Made by a program: the position numbers and the translations under genes. This document shows, piece after piece, positions 1 through 6,725 of a stretch of DNA of 7,444 nucleotides (positions are counted from its first letter, which is position 1; every line of letters starts with the position of its first letter). This DNA is from Nitrospirota bacterium (GTDB lineage Bacteria; Nitrospirota; Nitrospiria; Nitrospirales; UBA8639). The DNA lies in NCBI GenBank assembly GCA_029879555.1, contig JAOUQB010000109.1, forward strand, positions 1-7,444, given 5' to 3'. The notes under the pieces are model-generated. The model was not told the DNA's origin and ran no database searches. It worked only from the letters and a program-made list of their open reading frames with translations.

Positions 1-905
1 TCACCGCAATTGATGGCCACCCCATTAATCCTGAAGACCATAAAGGGAAACGCAACGGCTGGTATTTCACGAGAGAATATGTCGTCACGACCTTCAACGC
101 TCTCCCCAAAGACAATCTCCTAACCCAGGGACAATGGTGGGGTAATACCCCATTCCAACATTCTATAGACAACCCTCAAGTCCAGAACCATCTGCCTATG
201 CTCTCCGTAGAAGAAGATGCCGCCAAAAATTTAGGCCTGTCGATTGGGTCGACACTGACACTCAATATCCAAGGCGTTCCCTTTGTGGCAAAAGTCAGCA
301 GTCTTCGCAAAGTCGATTGGAGCTCTTTTTCGATGAATTTTTTTATGATCGTGGAACCAGGTGCGCTTGATGGGGCACCGATCACGTATATCGCCACAGC
401 CCAAGTACCAAAGGAAAGGGAAATACCTTTACAGCAAGCGATTGTCGCCGCGATGCCCAATGTCACGGCCATTCATGTCGGAGACGTCTTGGACAACATT
501 GCGAAAATATTTCGCCAATTGGCCATGGGCATACAAGCCCTCGCCATCCTCTGCCTCATCACGGGGGCCGTGGTCATGATCGCGGCCATTTCTATCAATC
601 GGTATCGACGGATACACGAACTCGCCATTTTGAAGGCGCTGGGTGGCAGTCGCGGACTGTTATTGTTTTCCATCGGCACAGAATTTGGGTTGATTGGCGG
701 GTTTGCCGGACTTGTAGGAATAGGCCTTGGATGCCTACTTTCCTGGTCCATTGTGTCTTTCTTTTTTGACCTCACATGGACACTCAATATGACCCATATA
801 CTGACCGGATTCCTCCTCACGATTGTCCTGACTCTCGTCACAGGATTTCTAGGAACCTACCGATTATTAGGCTTTCCACCTCTCTCCGTCCTTCGTCAAG
901 AATAG
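1..905 (+). CDS. ABC transporter permease, FtsX/YbbP-like, C-terminal part (5' end outside window)
   Basis: The frame is open from the left edge (first whole codon at 3) to TAG at 903-905, giving 300 residues; the true start lies upstream. The ATG at 198 is internal, because conserved-looking sequence continues before it, including residues read as GWYFTREYVVT. Visible parts are an extracytoplasmic (MacB-PCD-like) stretch containing EEDAAKNLGLSIGSTL, a motif common before the last FtsX domain in YbbP-type permeases, and then a C-terminal FtsX domain. That domain has hydrophobic segments at about residues 177-197, 218-250 and 266-288 of the visible part, with the cytoplasmic loop RRIHELAILKALGG between the first two. 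This loop is the usual coupling helix that contacts the ATPase. Family knowledge: such permeases pair with a LolD/YbbA-like ATPase and act on lipids, lipoproteins or small exported molecules rather than on import. The partner ATPase would be expected upstream, out of view. The substrate cannot be inferred. The family call is firm; the subfamily (YbbP) is likely. Confidence 0.88.
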   Translation, partial: TAIDGHPINPEDHKGKRNGWYFTREYVVTTFNALPKDNLLTQGQWWGNTPFQHSIDNPQVQNHLPMLSVEEDAAKNLGLSIGSTLTLNIQGVPFVAKVSSLRKVDWSSFSMNFFMIVEPGALDGAPITYIATAQVPKEREIPLQQAIVAAMPNVTAIHVGDVLDNIAKIFRQLAMGIQALAILCLITGAVVMIAAISINRYRRIHELAILKALGGSRGLLLFSIGTEFGLIGGFAGLVGIGLGCLLSWSIVSFFFDLTWTLNMTHILTGFLLTIVLTLVTGFLGTYRLLGFPPLSVLRQE

Positions 906-984
906 CAACTTATTCAGGGTCCCCTTGGACGAGGCGACCCCCGTGTACCTATTCTTCCGCTTCCTCCCTCCTAAGCTCGCTCAA

Positions 985-1007
985 AAACGATACAGTTTGT
1001 ATCGTTT
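985..1007. repeat. Perfect inverted repeat, 10-base arms, 3-base centre (candidate operator/activator site or weak terminator)
   Basis: The left arm AAACGATACA (985-994) is exactly complementary to the right arm TGTATCGTTT (998-1007), with GTT between. A 23-base dyad this exact is unlikely to be chance. One reading is a protein-binding site: its centre (996) lies about 195 bases upstream of the start point expected from the sigma-54 promoter, where enhancer-binding activators often bind. The other reading is a Rho-independent terminator of the permease gene, 79 bases past its stop. Against that, the arms hold only three G/C pairs, the loop is tight, and there is no U tract beyond the stem's own three Ts. 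I favour the binding site slightly. Confidence 0.6.
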
Positions 1008-1107
1008 CAGACATGAGATCATGGAGACGGGGTTCATCATTCTTTCCACTGAAATCACTAGCTTTTGAAATGCGTTTTCAAGAATTCCCATAAACTCCCC
1101 TGCATTC

Positions 1108-1140
1108 GAATGGTTACAGGTCGCTATTCTTTGACCATTC
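1108..1140. repeat. Imperfect inverted repeat with a wide centre upstream of the sigma-54 promoter
   Basis: GAATGGT (1108-1114) is complementary to ACCATTC (1134-1140). The match extends inward by one G-T wobble and one A-T pair, and the centre is about 19 bases wide. A nested GGTC/GACC pair (1119-1122 and 1133-1136) competes with it. It ends about 24 bases before the -24 element. It could be a two-half-site binding region or chance. Confidence 0.3.
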
Positions 1141-1163
1141 CATCGCTTTCTACGATTCATTGC

Positions 1164-1180
1164 TTGGCACATGTTTTGCT
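1164..1180 (+). promoter_or_regulatory. Sigma-54 (RpoN) -24/-12 promoter
   Basis: TTGGCAC (1164-1170), five bases, then TTGCT (1176-1180) matches the RpoN consensus TGGCAC-N5-TTGCW. The invariant GG (1166-1167) and GC (1178-1179) are exactly ten bases apart, as required. Transcription would begin near 1190-1191, just before the ribosome-binding site of the 27-codon ORF, leaving a leader of about 18 bases. Such promoters are silent without an AAA+ enhancer-binding activator; the dyad at 985-1007 is a candidate site for one. No comparably good sigma-70 promoter was seen here. Confidence 0.75.
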
Positions 1181-1208
1181 TTAACTTTTATAGAAGGAGA
1201 CACCGACC

Positions 1209-1292
1209 ATGGAACTCATTTTCTCCATTTGCATCACGGCCCTAGGTTTATTTGCAGGAATGTTTTTCATCTGGAAAGGTCACCACCAATAA
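1209..1292 (+). CDS. 27-residue single-helix membrane microprotein (hypothetical)
   Basis: ATG at 1209 to TAA at 1290-1292 encodes 27 residues. Residues 3-22 are an unbroken hydrophobic stretch (start MELIFSICITALGLF), followed by the polar and basic tail WKGHHQ. That fits one transmembrane helix with a short charged C-terminus. The start is supported by AAGGAG at 1194-1199, nine bases before the ATG, and by a sigma-54-type promoter whose expected start point falls right before that site. The response regulator begins 42 bases after the stop with its own ribosome-binding site, so the two are probably co-transcribed. I do not recognise the family. Single-helix proteins of this size often tune membrane sensors or transporters, but nothing here shows that. 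It is short enough to be missed by most gene callers. Coding status is supported by RBS, promoter and composition only. Confidence 0.62.
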   Translation: MELIFSICITALGLFAGMFFIWKGHHQ

Positions 1293-1319
1293 ATCTTGCA
1301 AGAAAATGGTGTCATAAAA

Positions 1320-1325
1320 AAGGAG
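1320..1325 (+). promoter_or_regulatory. Ribosome-binding site that fixes the response regulator start
   Basis: AAGGAG at 1320-1325 stands nine bases before ATG 1335. The frame stays open upstream to a TTG at 1296, which would add 13 residues, but that start would place this site inside the gene. The 1335 start also puts the acidic pair at residues 10-11, as is usual for receiver domains. Confidence 0.8.
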
Positions 1326-1334
1326 AACTCCCGA

Positions 1335-1742
1335 ATGTCCAAATCTATGCTCATTATTGAAGATGATGTGGTGGGTCGTGACTTGCTTCGGTTGGTCTTT
1401 GAATATGATGGATTTCATTGCAGCCAAGCGGATAATGGCGCGATCGGCTTAGACATGATGGCATTGCAAACATATGACGCCATCATTCTGGACAATTCCA
1501 TGCCCGTCATGACGGGACTGGAATTCTTGGCGCAAGTTCAACGTCTCCCACCGCACACCAATGTCCCAATCATTATGATCACTGGCTACCTGAATCGGGA
1601 CATTCAGCAGAAAGCCGAAAAATTAGGCGCCTATGCCATCGTGGAAAAACCTTATGATCTTGGGGAACTACGTGCGCTCGTCAACCAACTAACCTCAAGA
1701 GTTCCTGCTCACGCTCCGGAACCTTCTCTCACGCCAAAATAG
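1335..1742 (+). CDS. Stand-alone response regulator receiver protein (CheY-like)
   Basis: This 135-residue protein is essentially one receiver (REC) domain, about residues 4-119, with a short proline-containing tail (SRVPAHAPEPSLTPK) and no DNA-binding or enzymatic output domain. All signature residues are present: acidic pair D10/D11 in MLIIEDD, phospho-acceptor D53 in the run AIILDNSMPVMTG, switch threonine T83 in IIMITGY, and lysine K105 followed by P106 (EKPYDLGEL). By family knowledge it takes a phosphoryl group from a histidine kinase and signals by protein contact. No kinase gene is in view, so it may be an orphan partnered elsewhere. It sits 42 bases after the microprotein ORF, behind the same sigma-54-type promoter, and ends 62 bases from the convergent AsmA-family gene. 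No clear hairpin terminator is visible in that gap. The partner and output are unknown. Confidence 0.93.
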   Translation: MSKSMLIIEDDVVGRDLLRLVFEYDGFHCSQADNGAIGLDMMALQTYDAIILDNSMPVMTGLEFLAQVQRLPPHTNVPIIMITGYLNRDIQQKAEKLGAYAIVEKPYDLGELRALVNQLTSRVPAHAPEPSLTPK

Positions 1743-1804
1743 CCATTCCCACATGGCCTAGTCTTTCCTCCCTCATCACGACAGGAGTGAACCACACAAT
1801 CATC

Positions 1805-3667
1805 CTATTGTCGGAAAAAGTGTTTCAATAAATCTTTCCCTTCATCTAGCAATTTTTGTAATTCCTGATCATCACCCTGCAACACTTTTTCCAACCGCTC
1901 TTCAACTTTCTTTTGAACCTGTTTCCCTAAAATTTGGGTGTCCAAGCGAAGCGTAGGATTCTGCACTGTCCCCAGGATGACAAAGGGCAGAACCAACTGC
2001 CCTTCTTGCCTGACGACTTGTGCCATGGGAAACCGCCGAATAATGGTATCCGACAGAGCCGGCGGGATACTCAGCCTCCCCTGAAGATCTATTGATTGAT
2101 TCAACCCAATCTTACCCGCACTTCGTAAGAAAAAATTCGGAGCATGGGCGGTTAATTCTCGAATGGCTATCCCATCTTTTTCGAATTCTGCCTTCGCATC
2201 AATTATCGAAAATTTCGTCGTGCCCGTGGATTCGCCGAGCACTCCTGATATTTGCAAGGCATCCTCAATGGCTTTCACCAGATCAAAGCCAATCAGTTCA
2301 CCATTTCGAAGGGTCCCGTGAGTAGGACCAGACCAGTTTGGCATGGTTGAACGTGGCACCACACCCGTCACATTCCATTCCACTTCCCCATTCCCAGTGA
2401 TGCTGAGTGAGGAGGGCTTCAAGACTTTTACCAGTGCCTCAGCAGAAAAATCTTTAAACACCCCTTTCGTAGAAAACGTTAATGGTGGGCTTAAGCGAGC
2501 CAGAACGCCTTGAGCAGTCAACGTTCCCTCAAACGCTTTCGCCCTGAATGATTGGAGATTGAGTCGTTCCCCCTCCAGAATCTCGGCTGAGAAGGTAAGC
2601 TGTTCGAAAAGAAACGGCTGGTGAACAGGAAAGGAAACCGGAAAATCCGTTGATACAATTGTCGGGGATTCACCCTGCAGAGAAAACCGACGAGGCGTCC
2701 CTTTGCCTGATAGATGGATCGTGGACTGGCCAAAGTGTAGATTCAGACGAAGTGGATCGATCAGGACTTCCTCAGAACCGGCCTGCGGGCCCTTGGGAAA
2801 AATCGAAGCGACGAAATGCGCCTGCAATTCAGATAACCCTACGGAGGGAGGCAATCCAAGTTGAGGTGGAAGATCGGGGGCCGATACCTTGGGAATCTGG
2901 ATATCCCCAGTCAATTGGCCATCAAACATTTTTCCTTTGGCCATCACGGCCACTTTGCCAATAAGACCATCCATCTTTAGGTCAGGTACGTCAAAATTGG
3001 CTTGAATGGGGCCAAATCGACCGGTGATATCCAGAGGCATCTGATACGGCATCACCAGGCCCTGCAACTTCATACGGGCCGTTTCCCCAATAGCCACCGA
3101 TTCGGTGTTCAAGGTTAAGTGATCAATTTGATATACGTTCGAGGGTTGGTGGGTTCGATCTTCAACCTGGAGGGTTCCGCCACTAAAAGAAAACTGCTTC
3201 ACGGCAAAAACGCTCAACCAGGGGTGAACTGAATCTGGCGTTTCCGACTGTTTGCTTGCGATCCGACCTGGAATAGGGACTTTCCCAATAGTCGAAATAT
3301 TGAAGGCCCCCTTTGCCGATCGAATAACCTGCACAATAGCACCTTCAACCACAACACGGTCGACTTGAATACGCCGTTGCAAAAGCGGCTTCCACTGGAC
3401 AGCCAACTGGACAGAAGGAATGGTCAAAAATTGGCCTGAACTGAAGGTCGGATCATCTGCAATCACGACGTCACGCAACTGAACCCCTAATGTCGGATAG
3501 AAAGTTAGTCGAACATCTTGAACGTCCACAGTTCGATGAAGCACTTGCTCCAGAATGGGCAAATATTGATCTCGATACCGATTCAGATCAAGTAGAAATG
3601 GCAGAGAGAGAAGAAGCAAGACCAAAATGATTAACACAATGGCCACGGCAATCATAAATTTCCTCAT
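1805..3667 (-). CDS. AsmA family protein (inner-membrane-anchored periplasmic protein)
   Basis: The 620-residue product is close in length to E. coli AsmA (about 617). An N-terminal signal-anchor helix (about residues 5-26, very rich in L/I/V) is followed by the AsmA N-terminal pattern: DLNRYRDQYLPILEQVLHR, then FYPTLGVQLRDVVIADDP, then PLLQRRIQVDRVVVEGA. The C-terminal AsmA region (about 400-580) contains GNGEVEWNVTG, GELIGFDLVKAIE, and repeated beta-rich units. A charged helical tail (from about 583) ends in LLKHFFRQ. Family knowledge: AsmA-like proteins are long beta-groove proteins spanning the periplasm, implicated in phospholipid transport and outer-membrane homeostasis, which implies a two-membrane cell. 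The start ATG (complement of 3665-3667) has a modest ribosome-binding site, TAGGA at 3678-3682, ten bases away. An in-frame ATG at codon 5 is the alternative. It is transcribed divergently from polA and convergently with the response regulator. The specific substrate is not inferable. Confidence 0.92.
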   Translation of the reverse strand: MRKFMIAVAIVLIILVLLLLSLPFLLDLNRYRDQYLPILEQVLHRTVDVQDVRLTFYPTLGVQLRDVVIADDPTFSSGQFLTIPSVQLAVQWKPLLQRRIQVDRVVVEGAIVQVIRSAKGAFNISTIGKVPIPGRIASKQSETPDSVHPWLSVFAVKQFSFSGGTLQVEDRTHQPSNVYQIDHLTLNTESVAIGETARMKLQGLVMPYQMPLDITGRFGPIQANFDVPDLKMDGLIGKVAVMAKGKMFDGQLTGDIQIPKVSAPDLPPQLGLPPSVGLSELQAHFVASIFPKGPQAGSEEVLIDPLRLNLHFGQSTIHLSGKGTPRRFSLQGESPTIVSTDFPVSFPVHQPFLFEQLTFSAEILEGERLNLQSFRAKAFEGTLTAQGVLARLSPPLTFSTKGVFKDFSAEALVKVLKPSSLSITGNGEVEWNVTGVVPRSTMPNWSGPTHGTLRNGELIGFDLVKAIEDALQISGVLGESTGTTKFSIIDAKAEFEKDGIAIRELTAHAPNFFLRSAGKIGLNQSIDLQGRLSIPPALSDTIIRRFPMAQVVRQEGQLVLPFVILGTVQNPTLRLDTQILGKQVQKKVEERLEKVLQGDDQELQKLLDEGKDLLKHFFRQ

Positions 3668-3684
3668 GACAACACATTCCTACC

Positions 3685-3711
3685 TTGAAAAACGAGCGGA
3701 TTCGATATTCT
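3685..3711 (+). promoter_or_regulatory. Weak candidate sigma-70 promoter for polA
   Basis: TTGAAA (3685-3690, five of six matches to the -35 consensus) is followed after only 15 bases by TATTCT (3706-3711, four of six). The spacing is short, and the element overlaps the opposing -10 of the AsmA-family gene. No better + strand promoter was found in the 148-base divergent region. Confidence 0.22.
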
Positions 3712-3715
3712 AGCA
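3707..3715 (-). promoter_or_regulatory. Candidate extended -10 promoter for the AsmA-family gene
   Basis: Read on the - strand, this is TGCTAGAAT, a TGn extended -10 with TAGAAT matching five of six consensus bases. It would start transcription near 3700, about 33 bases before the start codon. No good -35 hexamer lies 16-18 bases upstream, which extended -10 promoters can tolerate. Confidence 0.4.
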
Positions 3716-3749
3716 TGCCGGAATCCTCATGAAAGAACGGCAATGAATA

Positions 3750-3761
3750 CTTGTCGACAAG
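3750..3761. repeat. Perfect 12-base palindrome in the asmA-like/polA divergent region
   Basis: CTTGTCGACAAG is self-complementary over all twelve bases and lies 54 bases before the chosen polA start. With no central spacer it cannot fold as a hairpin arm pair, so if functional it would be a protein-binding site. At this length chance is possible. Confidence 0.3.
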
Positions 3762-3815
3762 GCCTCCTCTATCAGGTATCGTTCCTCGGTTGATTCATTG
3801 TTCTATCAGACCAGC

Positions 3816-6683
3816 ATGACTTCTCCAATCGATCAGCCTTCCCATTTACCCATCCATCATGTGGTGTTAGTCGACGCGTCTGGCTTTATCTTTCGGGCAT
3901 TTCATGCCATCCAAATCCTCACACGCCCGGATGGCACTCCTGTGAATGCCGTCTATGGATTCATCACGATGCTCATGAAGTTACTTGATGATATGCAGCC
4001 GGACCACATCGCCATCATTTTCGATTCCGCCCGCAAAACATTTCGTAATGACATTGACCCAGCTTACAAAGCCAACCGCACCGAAACTCCAGAGGAACTC
4101 GTCCCTCAATTTGCCCTGGTGCGGGAAGCCACTGAAGCCTTCAGCTTGGACTGTATCGAATTAAACGGATTTGAAGCCGACGACCTCATCGCCACCTATA
4201 CGAGGGAAGCGGTCAATGAGGGAGCTGAGGTGACCATTGTTTCCTCCGATAAAGACTTGATGCAGCTGGTGTCAGAGCGCGTCACCATGTTTGATTCCTT
4301 CAAAAACAAACGGATCGGCCCGGAACAGGTTCATGAAAAATTTGGTGTCGGCCCGGAACAAGTTGTGGACGTGCAATCCTTAGCAGGCGATTCGAGCGAC
4401 AATGTGCCCGGGATCCCGGGCATCGGCATCAAAACCGCGGCACAATTGATCCAAGAATTTGGAGATTTAGATACGCTCCTTGCCCGTGCCTCTGAAATTA
4501 AACAGAACAAGCGACGAGAAAATCTTATCGAACATGCGGATAAGGCCCGTCTTTCGCGCGAACTCGTTCGCCTACGGAATGATGTCCCCCTGGCTATTCC
4601 CCTGAGCCAACTGGGACGCCGTCAACCAGACTTGGTCCATTTAGAGCGATTCCTTACGGAGCAAGGATTCAAAACCATCCTGGCTCGAATTCAAAGCCGA
4701 GCACCCAAAGAATCCAATTCCGCATCACCCATCCCAGCAACCTCTCATCCTTCACCCTCACCCCCTACCAATTCCGACAAGTCGAAACCTTCTGCCACTC
4801 AAGCCATCGCTGAACAACACTACGAATTGGTGCAAACAGTGGAAGTCCTACAATCCTGGATTGATGACGCACGTCATCAAGGATTGGTGGCCGTAGATAC
4901 AGAAACCACCTCCCTAGATCAGACGCAGGCTGAACTTGTTGGCATTTCGCTCTGTCTGCAACCAGGAACCGCTTGTTATATCCCCGTGGGACATGCGGCA
5001 CCAGGGGCGGCCACGTCAATGGATTTATTAGACCAAGCCGATTCAGAATCTGAGAGACCGCAACAAATTCCCCTTCAGACCGCGCTAGAAATCCTCCGCC
5101 CGGTTCTCACCGATCGAAGCGTGCTGAAGGTCGGCCATAATATCAAATATGACATGGTCATTTTGGCCCGCTACGGGATTCCCATTTCACCCGTCGATGA
5201 CACCATGCTCCTTTCTTACGTGTTAGAAGGCGGGAAGCATGGCCATGGCATGGACGACCTTGCGGCCCTGTACCTTGGACATACGACCATCAAATTTAAA
5301 GAAGTCACCGGCACGGGCAAATCGCAAGTGACTTTCGATCACGTCCCATTAGACAAAGCCCTGGATTACGCTGCAGAAGACGCCGACATCACGCTGCGCC
5401 TGCACCAGACCCTCAAGCCCCGCCTTTTTGAGGAACATCTCACCACGGCCTACGAAACACTAGAACGGCCCTTGATCCCGGTGTTGGCGGCTATGGAACA
5501 AAAAGGCATCAAGGTCGACTTGGCTCAGCTCAAACAGGTTTCGCAAGAATTTTCACAGCGGCTTCTGACCTTAGAACAAGAGATTCATCGACTGGCAGGA
5601 AAAAAATTCAACGTGGGCTCGCCCAAACAATTAGGCGAAGTGCTCTTTGATGATCTCAAATTGGAAGGCGGGAAAAGGGGAAAAGCAGGGAGTTACACGA
5701 CCGGAGTAGACATCTTGGAATCCTTGGCTGCTCAGGGACATGAACTCCCGGAGAAAGTTTTAGAATGGCGACATTTGGACAAACTCCGCAGCACCTATGC
5801 TGAAGCGCTCATTCACCAAATTAACCCCCACACCAACCGCGTACATACGTCATATGCCATGGCCTCAGCCGCGACCGGCCGCCTGTCCTCAACCGACCCC
5901 AATCTCCAAAATATTCCCATTCGAACGGAAGAAGGCCGAAAAATTCGTCGAGCATTTGTGGCCGAACCCGGCTATCGGCTCTTATCCTTGGATTATTCCC
6001 AAATTGAATTACGATTGTTAGCGCATATGGCTGATATCGCCGTATTGAAACAGGCATTTTGGGATGGGCAGGATATTCACGCCCTTACCGCCAGCCAAGT
6101 CTTTGACATTCCGTTGGAAAATATGGATTCGGGAATTCGGCGAAGGGCCAAGGCCATTAACTTCGGCATCATCTATGGCATCAGCGCATTTGGCTTAGCC
6201 CGCCAATTAAAAGTTGAACAATCAGAAGCCGCCTCTTATATCAAATCCTACTTTGAGCGCTATCCTGGGATTCAAGACTACATGGAACGAACTAAACAAT
6301 TATGTCGCGAACACGGGTACGTCCAAACCCTCTTTGGCCGACGCTGCCACGTCCCGGCCATTCACGACAGCAATCCCGCACGACGCAATTTTTCCGAACG
6401 CGCGGCGATCAATGCGCCCTTACAAGGCACTGCCGCCGACATCCTCAAACGCGCCATGATCCGTGTGCCTCAAGCACTGGAACACCATGGCTTACAGGAC
6501 AAAGCCTTCATGTTGTTAACCGTGCACGATGAACTTCTCTTTGAGGTCGAGGAATCTGCACTCGATGAGACCACTCAGGTCATCAAACAGGTCATGGAAT
6601 CGGCCACCCTTCCAGCCCTGCAACTCTCGATTCCCCTCACCGTCGATGTGGGCCACGGTCCATCCTGGGACGATGCGCATTAA
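3816..6683 (+). CDS. polA: DNA polymerase I
   Basis: The protein has 955 residues (E. coli Pol I has 928) and three complete domains. The 5' nuclease (about 16-298) keeps its metal-binding acids: D20 in VLVDASGF, E120/D122/D123 in EADDLIAT, D145/D147 in SSDKDL, and D192/D195 in GDSSDN. A Pro/Ser-rich linker (about 299-329) follows. The 3'-5' proofreading domain (about 335-540) has an intact DEDDy set: D361/E363 in DTETTSLD, D446 in NIKYD, Y518 and D522 in YAAEDAD. The polymerase domain (about 560-955) has motif A DYSQIELR (D726), motif B with R775, K779, F783 and Y787, and motif C VHDE (D905). F783 is the E. coli-type residue that disfavours dideoxynucleotides. It acts in gap filling, Okazaki-fragment primer removal and excision repair. 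The ATG at 3816 is chosen; the frame extends to a TTG at 3798, and neither has a good ribosome-binding site. The gene ends 42 bases before the next, same-strand gene. Confidence 0.97.
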   Translation: MTSPIDQPSHLPIHHVVLVDASGFIFRAFHAIQILTRPDGTPVNAVYGFITMLMKLLDDMQPDHIAIIFDSARKTFRNDIDPAYKANRTETPEELVPQFALVREATEAFSLDCIELNGFEADDLIATYTREAVNEGAEVTIVSSDKDLMQLVSERVTMFDSFKNKRIGPEQVHEKFGVGPEQVVDVQSLAGDSSDNVPGIPGIGIKTAAQLIQEFGDLDTLLARASEIKQNKRRENLIEHADKARLSRELVRLRNDVPLAIPLSQLGRRQPDLVHLERFLTEQGFKTILARIQSRAPKESNSASPIPATSHPSPSPPTNSDKSKPSATQAIAEQHYELVQTVEVLQSWIDDARHQGLVAVDTETTSLDQTQAELVGISLCLQPGTACYIPVGHAAPGAATSMDLLDQADSESERPQQIPLQTALEILRPVLTDRSVLKVGHNIKYDMVILARYGIPISPVDDTMLLSYVLEGGKHGHGMDDLAALYLGHTTIKFKEVTGTGKSQVTFDHVPLDKALDYAAEDADITLRLHQTLKPRLFEEHLTTAYETLERPLIPVLAAMEQKGIKVDLAQLKQVSQEFSQRLLTLEQEIHRLAGKKFNVGSPKQLGEVLFDDLKLEGGKRGKAGSYTTGVDILESLAAQGHELPEKVLEWRHLDKLRSTYAEALIHQINPHTNRVHTSYAMASAATGRLSSTDPNLQNIPIRTEEGRKIRRAFVAEPGYRLLSLDYSQIELRLLAHMADIAVLKQAFWDGQDIHALTASQVFDIPLENMDSGIRRRAKAINFGIIYGISAFGLARQLKVEQSEAASYIKSYFERYPGIQDYMERTKQLCREHGYVQTLFGRRCHVPAIHDSNPARRNFSERAAINAPLQGTAADILKRAMIRVPQALEHHGLQDKAFMLLTVHDELLFEVEESALDETTQVIKQVMESATLPALQLSIPLTVDVGHGPSWDDAH

Positions 6684-6725
6684 AAAAATTTTGAGTATGT
6701 TCTTGAGAGAAAGGAAGACCAAAGA

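Larger units (their letters stand above)
906..1208. other. Gene-free regulatory region between the permease and the microprotein/regulator pair
   Basis: This 303-base stretch has no convincing gene. The only + strand ORF of note, ATG 1013 to TAA 1091-1093 (26 codons), has no ribosome-binding site and an unremarkable arginine-rich product. What the region does hold is two inverted repeats (985-1007 and 1108-1140) and a sigma-54-type promoter (1164-1180), each listed separately. Its length and arrangement fit an RpoN-dependent control region with distal activator sites. Confidence 0.6.

Noticed and set aside
1053..1065. IHF-like bending site between the distal dyad and the sigma-54 promoter
   Set aside because: AATCAC-N4-TTT departs from the WATCAA-N4-TTR consensus at two positions. 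That is too weak to report as a site.
1065..1081. TTGAAA/TTTCAA inverted repeat
   Set aside because: Six AT-rich bases per arm around a five-base centre is expected by chance in a region of this composition.
1013..1093. 26-codon ORF in the gene-free region
   Set aside because: There is no ribosome-binding site before ATG 1013, the product looks unstructured and arginine-rich, and it overlaps the regulatory repeats. It is the tail of a longer out-of-frame ORF that overlaps the permease.
1294..1303. Palindrome TCTTGCAAGA right after the microprotein stop
   Set aside because: It has no loop, so it cannot form a hairpin attenuator, and at ten bases it is easily chance.
1296..1334. Upstream TTG start for the response regulator, adding 13 residues
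   Set aside because: The added residues are outside the receiver fold, the TTG has no ribosome-binding site, and a good AAGGAG stands just before ATG 1335.
1743..1811. Possible bidirectional terminator between the convergent regulator and AsmA-family gene
   Set aside because: Only four- to five-base AT-rich stems are present (for example ACAAT 1796-1800 with ATTGT 1807-1811), with no U tract on either strand.
2650..2964. Open frame of about 100 codons on the + strand inside the AsmA-family gene
   Set aside because: It is antisense to a well-supported gene, has no ribosome-binding site, and its product resembles no known fold. It is a shadow of codon use on the other strand.
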